Under the pieces are notes generated by a model. It worked only from the letters and a program-made list of their open reading frames with translations, was not told where the DNA came from and searched no databases. A stretch of 64,000 nucleotides of DNA from Acanthochlamys bracteata (lineage: Eukaryota > Streptophyta > Magnoliopsida > Pandanales > Velloziaceae), in the NCBI GenBank assembly GCA_019914995.1, contig CM034134.1:5402463-5466462 (forward strand), given 5' to 3'. This document shows, in pieces, positions 56,746 through 64,000 of this stretch; within the stretch, counting starts at the first letter, position 1; each line of letters starts with the position of its first letter. The position numbers and the translations under genes were made by a program.

Positions 56746-59700
56746 TTAAGAATGAAGAAATTCTTAAAGCTTTAGTTTGTTATAACATTTAAATCCAAAA
56801 TTTGCTAAGAAGCTAAACTATTAACCATAAAACCATTGCTTGTTTGTTTGCCTTTCATAGACTTCACCACTGAACAAATCTTACGAATCAATAAAACAGT
56901 CTAACTCACTCGTCCTAACTCCAAATTACAATTTCGTTTCTACCTAAAAGTCACTGGCGTGGAGACGGTGGTGTACACCTAGGTTTCGCTACTTCCAAGC
57001 ATTTTGTGGTTTTGACCACTTAAATTGTTCTAAGCTTAGGTTTTCTATGAATAAATCTTAAGATTGCATAAATGCTTCTAACTCACTCGTCCCATCAACA
57101 TATGCAATTACGTACTTGCTTATCTATGTTATGTAGACTTCACCATTCGAATAAAATCATAAAAACGCATAAAACCTTCAAACTCACTAATCCTACCTCC
57201 AAATGCAATTCCGTTTATTTTTACAAGTCACTCGCATAGAGACGGTCGTGTAGAATAGGTTTCGCTACTTTCCAAAGCTTTTTCAAGTTTTGACCACTTA
57301 AATGGTTGTAATGGTTAGATTTTCTTCTGAGAAATCTTAAAAATGTAGAAATGCTTCTAACTAACTCGTCCTATCTGCATATCAATTACGTTTCTTTTTA
57401 CCAGTCACTCTTGCAGAGACGGTAATATACGCATAGGTCATCGACTTTTAATGTTTTTCTACTTTTTTAACCTTTAATTGTTTTAAAAGTTAATTCTTCT
57501 ACACAAATATCCTATGAAAGCATAAACACATAAATCTTAATTTTGCAATAGTATTTAAATACAAGATTTATTTAGAAGCTAAAGTGCTAATTGAAGAATC
57601 GTGGCTTGCATGTCTATCTTCAATTGATTTCACTATTTGAATAAAAGTTGAAGAATGCATAAAACCTTCTAACTCACTCGTCCTACCTCCAAATGCAATT
57701 CCGTTTCTTCCAACAGCTCACTCCCGTCGAGACGGTCGTTTACACGAATGTTTCCCTACTTTTTGAAGCTTCTTCTACATTTTGACCACTAAAATAGTTG
57801 TAAAGTTTTAGTCTACTCTATATGAGTCTTAAGAATGCATAGTTGCTTCACCTAACTTGTCCTTTCTCCATTTGCAATTCCGTTACTTCTAACCAGCCAC
57901 TCTGGCCGAGACGTTCTTGTACAGGTAGGTTCACGGCTTTCCGAAGTGTTTTCTACATTTTTATCCTTTAAATTTTTGTAAAACTTAAGTTTTCTTCATG
58001 TAAATCTTAAAAATGAAGAATTCTTAAATTTTTAGTATACAATAACATTTAAATCCAAAAATTGCTAAAAAGCAAAGCTCCTAACCATAATATCGTGGCT
58101 TGTTTGTATATCTTACATAGACTTCATCTTTTGAATAAATCCTAGGAACACATAAACCTTCTAACTCACTCGTCCTTCCTAAATACAAATTCATTTCTAT
58201 GTACAAGTCATTTGCGTGGAGACTGTCGTGTACGCGTAGGCTTCTCTAATTTCCCAAACTTTTTTTGATTTTCACCACTTAAATTGTTGTAAGCTTAGGT
58301 TTTCTTTAAATAAATATTAAGAATGCATAAATGCTTCTAACTCACTTGTCCTGTCACCATATGCAATTACTTACTTGCTACTAGTCACTCTCAATGAAAC
58401 GGTCGTGTACCTGAATATTTCGTTACTTTTTGAAAGCTTCTTCTATATTTTGACTGCTTAAATTGTTTCAAAGTTTAAGCTTACTCTATATAAATCTTTA
58501 AAATGCACAAGCGCTTCAAGATCACTTGTCCTATCTCTATTTGCAATTTCGTTACTTCTAGACAGTCACTCTGTCCGATACGGTCATGTACGTTTAGGTT
58601 CACGACATTTTAAAGTTTTTCTACATTTTTATCCTTTAAATTCTTGTAAAACTTAAGTCTTCTTCATGTAAATCTTAAGAATGAAGAAATTCTTAAATCT
58701 TTAGTTTGTTATAACATTTAAATCCAATATTTGCTAAGAAGCTAAACTATTAACCATAAAACCATTGCTTGTTTGTTTGTCTTTCATAGACTTCACCATT
58801 GAACAAATCTTGTGAATCAACAAAATATTCTAACTCACTCGTCCTAACTCCAAGTTAAAATATTGTTTCTACCTAAAAGTCACTAGAGTGGACACGGTGG
58901 TGTACGTGTAGGTTTCGCAACTTCCAAACTTGTTCTGGTTTTGACCACTTAAATTGTTGAAAGCTTAGGTTTTGTTTGAATAAATATTAAGAATGCATAA
59001 ATGCTTCTAGCTCACTCGTCCTATCAACATATGCAATTACGTACTTGCTTATCTATGTTCTGTAGACTTCACCATTTGAATAAAATCATAAAAACGCATA
59101 AAACCTTCAAACTCACTAATTCGACCTCCAAATACAATTTGGTTTATTTTTACAAGTCACTCGCATAGAGACGGTCTTGTAGAATAGGTTTTGCTACTTT
59201 CCAATGCTTTTTCAAGTTTTGACCACTTAAATGGCTGTAATGGTTAGATTTTCTTAAGATAAATCTTAAAAATGTAGAAATGCTGCTAACTAACTCGTCC
59301 TATCTGCATATGCAATTACGTTTCTTTTTACCAGTCACTCTTGTAGAGACGGTAATATATGCATAGGTCATTGACTTTAAATGTTTTTCTACTTTTTAAC
59401 CTTTAAATTGTTTTACAAGTTAATTCTTCTACATAAATATCCTATGAAAGCATAAACACATAAATCTTAATTTTGCAATAGTATTTAAATACAAGATTTA
59501 TTTAGAAGCTAAAGTGCTAATTGAAGAATCGTGGCTTGCATGTCTATCTTCAATTGATTTCACTATTTGAATAAAAGTTGAGGAATGCATAAAACCTTCT
59601 AACACATTCGTCCTACCTCTAAATGCAATTCTATTTCTTCCTACAGCTCACTCCCATCGAGACGGTCGTTTACACGAATGTTTCACTATTTTTTGAAGCT

Positions 59701-59976
59701 TCTTCTATGTTTTGACCACTAAAATAGTTGTAAAGTTTTAGTCTACTCTATATGAATCTTAAGAATGCATAAATGCTTCAACCTAACTTGTCCTTTCTCC
59801 ATTTGTAATTCCGTTACTTCTAACCAGCCACTCTGGCCGAGACGGTCTTGTACACGTAGGTTCACGGCTTTTCAAAGTGTTTTCTACATTTTTATCCTTT
59901 AAATTGTTGTAAAACTTAAATCTTCTTCATGTAAATCTTTAAAATGAAGAAATTCTTAAATTTTTAGTATACAATT
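56717..59976. repeat. satellite array, about 178 bp monomer in a 1.93 kb higher-order unit
   Basis: A monomer with the words AACTCACTCGTCC, GAGACGGTCGTGTAC, TTTGACCACTTAAATTG and TAAATCTTAAGAATGCATAAA recurs every 177-182 bp. The GAGACGG box is at about 56,962, 57,239, 57,416, 57,729, 57,908, 58,219, 58,395, 58,577 and 58,890. Three gaps are about 133 bp longer because a spacer (ATAACATTTAAATCCAAAAT to TAGACTTCACC) is inserted, and one monomer is truncated. The whole eight-monomer set repeats after 1,928-1,930 bp. No open frame of interest. Confidence 0.9.
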
Positions 59977-62900
59977 TGTCACGACCCAACCTGGGCCATG
60001 ACCGGCACTAGACTAAACCAAGCTTAAATAGAACCCAAACTCGGCCCAGCCTAGTAAGCCTAACACAAAATCGACTCAAAACATCACAATCCAAAATTTT
60101 AGAAAAATTTTAGCAGAACTTCCCTTAAAATTTAAGGAGAGGAACATAACAATTAAACCACAACAATAGTATCACAAACTCGTAACAACAACACGAAAAA
60201 TAAATCACAAGAAAAACTTAATAACTTATACAACCACTACATGCGGTAATACATCTCAACAAAATGAGAAAACACATAAATCAACAATCGGGTACCAACC
60301 TGATAATTTACAAATAATAATAAGAATAGTACAGTCCCTCGAGTGTTACAGAGCCAACTAAATACCAAACATGAATATTTTAAACATACCATCATTATAT
60401 CTCTCCGGTCCATGATAAGGTCTGCTAACTCCAACTTAGCCCTGCAATAACTGGGGGAGGCCAAAGAAAGAAAAGGCTGAGCCCAGGCTCAGTGAGGTAA
60501 TAAATCAGGGATGCATCATTTAAAGTTTCTAATGCAATACCCTATCATTATTTCTCTATATCCCTAGATGAAATAAATACAAGGATAGATCAGATCATGC
60601 CTTATCTAGTCCTAGGCCGTCCCATACCGGCCTAATTGTAATAAGGACATATACGGAAATATGACATGCAACGCACATCCTTTTCTCGTAACAAATAATT
60701 ATGTTATAGGAGTTTTCAATTCTTACATTTTCATATTTATCCACGCATACATAATACATACAATATACCAAATATATCTATGTTATTTAAACGTATGGTT
60801 ATGCATGCATAAGTATCTATATTTATGATATATCATTTGTCAAAAAGTCAAATTGGAGTAAAAGGTCAATACTTGCCTATACCATCTGCCTATGTCATCA
60901 TGCGTGTACATGTATCTATCTACATGACGTGGCACTGATCAGAGAATCAGGATAATAATCATAAAACAAAGAGCGAGACCCTGTCTCCAGCTCAACCTAC
61001 CAACCAGGCTACTCCTGCCTCGGTGAGGTACAACCATCCTGGATGATCGGACCGGATAGGCCGTGGTATTGCCCTCACGCGCATGGGCCTAACGATACTA
61101 TGGCCATAGGTGGGTGCCCGACCCACACCCACTGGGGTCCTAATCTCATCCCCTGACTCGCCTGTCCTCGTACAACGCAAGTGTCCATGCATAAGATCAA
61201 TCGAACTCAAGCCTCTACAGGCATTAGTCATAGGTCATATGCGTGTGCATCATGATCAATCAGGCATAAAGCCTCTATTAGGTTTATTCACAACCATATG
61301 TCCATATACATGTCGTATATAATGTGGTATAATCTATGCTTGAAAATCATATGCAAGCATCAGTCATAAGTCATATGCTTATGCATTCATATATATAGTC
61401 AACCAGGCTCAAAGCCTCCACTAGTTCCAATCACAATCGGGGATTCATGCACATGTAGGGATATCATGTCACATAATCTAGGCATGATGCATGAGGGAAT
61501 AATAAATGAGAGTTGTGCTCTCATATCTAACATTACCATGTATAATATTGCAATAATCATTACTCTCTATAACCATGTTTTACAAATAAATATTATATTT
61601 CATGCAAAAGTTCAAACGACATACATAAAAGTTCATGCAATCTGTTTCTAACGTACACTTGCAGGTCACTAGACCTAGGTACACTTGCTATACATGCTAA
61701 GCCATTTATTAATCGCGAGAAAGTATATTGCGTCATGATTCTTACGTATATGTCAATTCTAAGCTTACTAATATGCTAGGCCCAAGGCCTATGGTTATAC
61801 TTAGCGGAGGTCATAACTTATATATGTCTAAAATACCTAGTGCATAATTCTAATGCCAGGTTAAGTGCTATGCCATATGTGTAAAAGCATTATATACTTC
61901 TCGTGCACCTGTATATCACAAACTCCACCTTGTATAACATGCAACAGTGGGATTCTTATCAACCATAAAATCTAATCAATTCCTAACTTGTTATCTTAGT
62001 TACTATCACTGTCCTAATCTTATGCAAGCATGCACACAGATATTTTATTGCATGTAAGATCAAATCTCATTATGCACTGAAATTGGCAAAGTCATGCCGG
62101 AGTTTCCAAAACAGATGTTATTTGCGTTGAAAACCTAACGATAAGCTAAGAAAAAAATAAAAAAACGCAAGTAACCCTCACCTGAAGGTCCACGCAGTTC
62201 GCCTAAATTCGTAAGTTATCACCAAGCCACACCCAAAAGTTCCAAAGCTACGTCCAATCCTAAAGTAGATAAATACCACCATACTTAATTTGGTAATTGA
62301 AACCAATCACATTCACATCTATATTCAAACATAGCCCAATCCGGTGTAAAGCACCATTAACCCAAAAATCCAATAGTTATATATTTAAGTCCACAATCAT
62401 CAACGCAATAATTCTTGATTAGTACTAGCGCTAGCGAAATTAGAAAGCTTACCCGAATGAACAATCAATCCTAATTCCAAATCGACATCGTAGTACGCTA
62501 ACGACAAACTTGCCGATTTTCAATCCAATCACCTATGATAAATAGGATCAAGGCTAATCCCCAATAATTAAGTTCAGAAATTCAAAAAGGACACAAAAGA
62601 GCAACAAAACTCACCTCAACAGTATGTCTCGACGGCTCGCCGAATTCCGGCAAAAATTAGGGTTCTGGCGAACTTCGGCCAAGGGGCATTCATGTGGTTT
62701 AAAGATGCAGCTGCACTGGCCGAACTCAAGACGGAAGACGATGAAACCCAAATCAAGAACCGGCGGCCAGAATCTATAGATTTCTCGGCGGCCCGGCAAA
62801 ATCTTGCGTTCCGACGCCAATGCTAAAATCTTAGTAAATTGATAGAGGGGAAAGTCTCATCACGGTAAGGAGATGAAGAACTGATGCTCGGAGTGGTGGA

Positions 62901-63218
62901 ATCGCCGGCGAAGAAATTCCGATAAGCTTTGGGTTTTGCCGCCGGACCTCAATTCGCGAAAATAGCCATCCGAGTGATAGTGAAGGGGTCAACGAGGGTG
63001 GAGGGGTGCTGCGGAAGGTTTGGAGGCTAAGCTCTCGGCGGCCGGCAGCCAGGGAGAGCCAAATTCAAGCACAGACAAAGAGGGGCTCGGGTGAGCTGCT
63101 GGTGAAGAAGAGGGAAGAAGATAAGGAGAAGAAAATAAAAAGAAAGAAAATATTGCATGTTAGGGCACTTATCTCCAACTATGGCTTAGTCTAGCCCACC
63201 ACAAATCAAGCTATTACA
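59977..63218 (-). mobile_element. solo-LTR-like insertion in the satellite, family member iii
   Basis: It begins TGTCACGACCCAACC and ends CTATTACA on the plus strand (TG...CA). It is flanked by CAATT (59,972-59,976) and CAATA (63,219-63,223), a five-base duplication with one change. The uninterrupted satellite at 58,040 shows the empty site (TACAATAACATT). 3,242 bp with no retroelement gene and no internal LTR pair, so a solo LTR is the best reading, probably of a long-LTR Ty3/gypsy element. Orientation is minus by comparison with member i. The GC-rich part at 62.6-63.1 kb resembles leader sequence and holds only short frames. Confidence 0.7.
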
Positions 63219-64000
63219 CAATAACATTTAAATCCAAAATTTGCTAAAAAGCAAATCTCTTAACCACAAAATCATGGCTTGTTTGTATATCTTATATAGA
63301 CTTCATCTTTTGAATAAATCCTAAGAACACATAAACCTTCTAATTCACTCGTCCTAACTCCTAAATACAAATTCATTTCTACGTACAAGTCATTCGCGTG
63401 GAGACTGTCGTGTACGCGTAGGCTTCTCTACTTTCCCAAACATTTTTCTGATTTTGACCACTTAAATTGTTGTAATCTTAGGTTTTCTTTAAATAAATAT
63501 TAAGAATGCATAAATGCTTCTAACTCACTTGTTCTGTCACCATATGCAATTACTTACTTGCTACCAGTCACTCTCAATGAAACGGTCGTGTATGTGAATG
63601 TTTCGTTACTTTCCGAAGCTTCTTCTATATTTTGACCACTTAAATTGTTGCAAAGTTTAAGTTTACTCTATATAAATCTTTAAAATGCACAAGCGCTTCA
63701 AGATCACTTGTCCTATCTCCATTTGCAATTTCGTTACTTCTAGCGAGTCACTCTGTCCGATACGGTCATGTACGTTTAGGTTCACGGCATTTTAAAGTTT
63801 TTCTACATTTTTATCCTTAAATTCTTGTAAAACTTAAGACTTCTTCATGTAAATCTTAAGAATGAAGAAAATCTTAAATCTTTAGTTTGTTATAACATTT
63901 AAATCCAAAATTTGCTAAGAAGCTAAACTATTAACCATAAAACCATTGCTTGTTTGTTTGTCTTTCATAGACTTCACCATTGAACAAATCTTACGAATCA
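63219..64000. repeat. satellite array, continuation to the window end
   Basis: The monomers resume exactly where the insertion broke them (GAGACTG/GACGG boxes near 63,400, 63,576 and 63,757). At about 63,870 the next higher-order unit starts. With the insertion subtracted, the period is again about 1.94 kb. The array runs off the window. Confidence 0.9.

Noticed and set aside
61110..63194. Short frames (60-79 codons) in the solo-LTR-like block
   Set aside because: No homology that I can see, and they lie in LTR-type sequence.
56717..64000. CRISPR array or regularly spaced repeats
   Set aside because: The repeats are about 178 bp long and adjoin each other. This is a eukaryotic satellite, not 25-40 bp repeats with unique spacers.

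Overview
This looks like nuclear DNA of a flowering plant, probably a eudicot, from a gene-poor, repeat-dense (perhaps pericentromeric) region. The base composition is AT-rich. It carries a plant SIRE/Maximus-type Ty1/copia element, a plant chromovirus, TRIM-like LTR elements, MULE-, CACTA- and PIF/Harbinger-type DNA elements, DUF1985/Ulp1 transposon genes, and a long satellite array. I see no intact host gene. The only host-like coding sequence I trust is one exon of a plant nucleotide-diphospho-sugar transferase (56.3-56.7 kb). The species cannot be named from the sequence alone.

Layout. 0-7 kb: AT-rich DNA with a MITE-like element and foldback elements. 7.2-8.3 kb: a decayed Harbinger transposase beside the terminus of a CACTA element. 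8.8-11.85 kb: a long LTR-like block whose relatives recur at 54 kb and, inverted, at 60-63 kb. 13.3-19.9 kb: a foldback element and three diverged tandem copies of a GGTCG-rich repeat, one copy containing a large inverted repeat. 19.95-22.78 kb: a 2.8 kb chromovirus with both LTRs that keeps gag, protease and a C-terminal chromodomain but has lost reverse transcriptase, RNase H and integrase. 24.95-26.45 kb: a 1.5 kb TRIM-like element with perfect 5 bp duplications. 27.67-31.75 kb: a foldback MULE with a 9 bp duplication, next to a 3.4 kb element that shares its terminal inverted repeats.

33.2-52.0 kb holds two decayed copies of a DUF1985/Ulp1 (C48 peptidase) transposon gene in opposite orientation. 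The minus-strand copy is split by a 10.3 kb SIRE-like copia element (40,391-50,721) with perfect GACTC duplications, two 1.6 kb LTRs, primer-binding site, gag, protease, integrase, RT, RNase H, an envelope-like third ORF and a run of polypurine tracts. Its coding frame carries six noted stop codons.

56.7 kb to the window end is a satellite: about 178 bp monomers arranged in a 1.93 kb higher-order unit, interrupted by a 3.24 kb solo-LTR-like insertion. The array abuts the glycosyltransferase exon directly.

The elements do not form a pathway. What the window records is an order of insertions: copia into the Ulp1 gene, chromovirus into a GGTCG repeat, solo LTR into the satellite.
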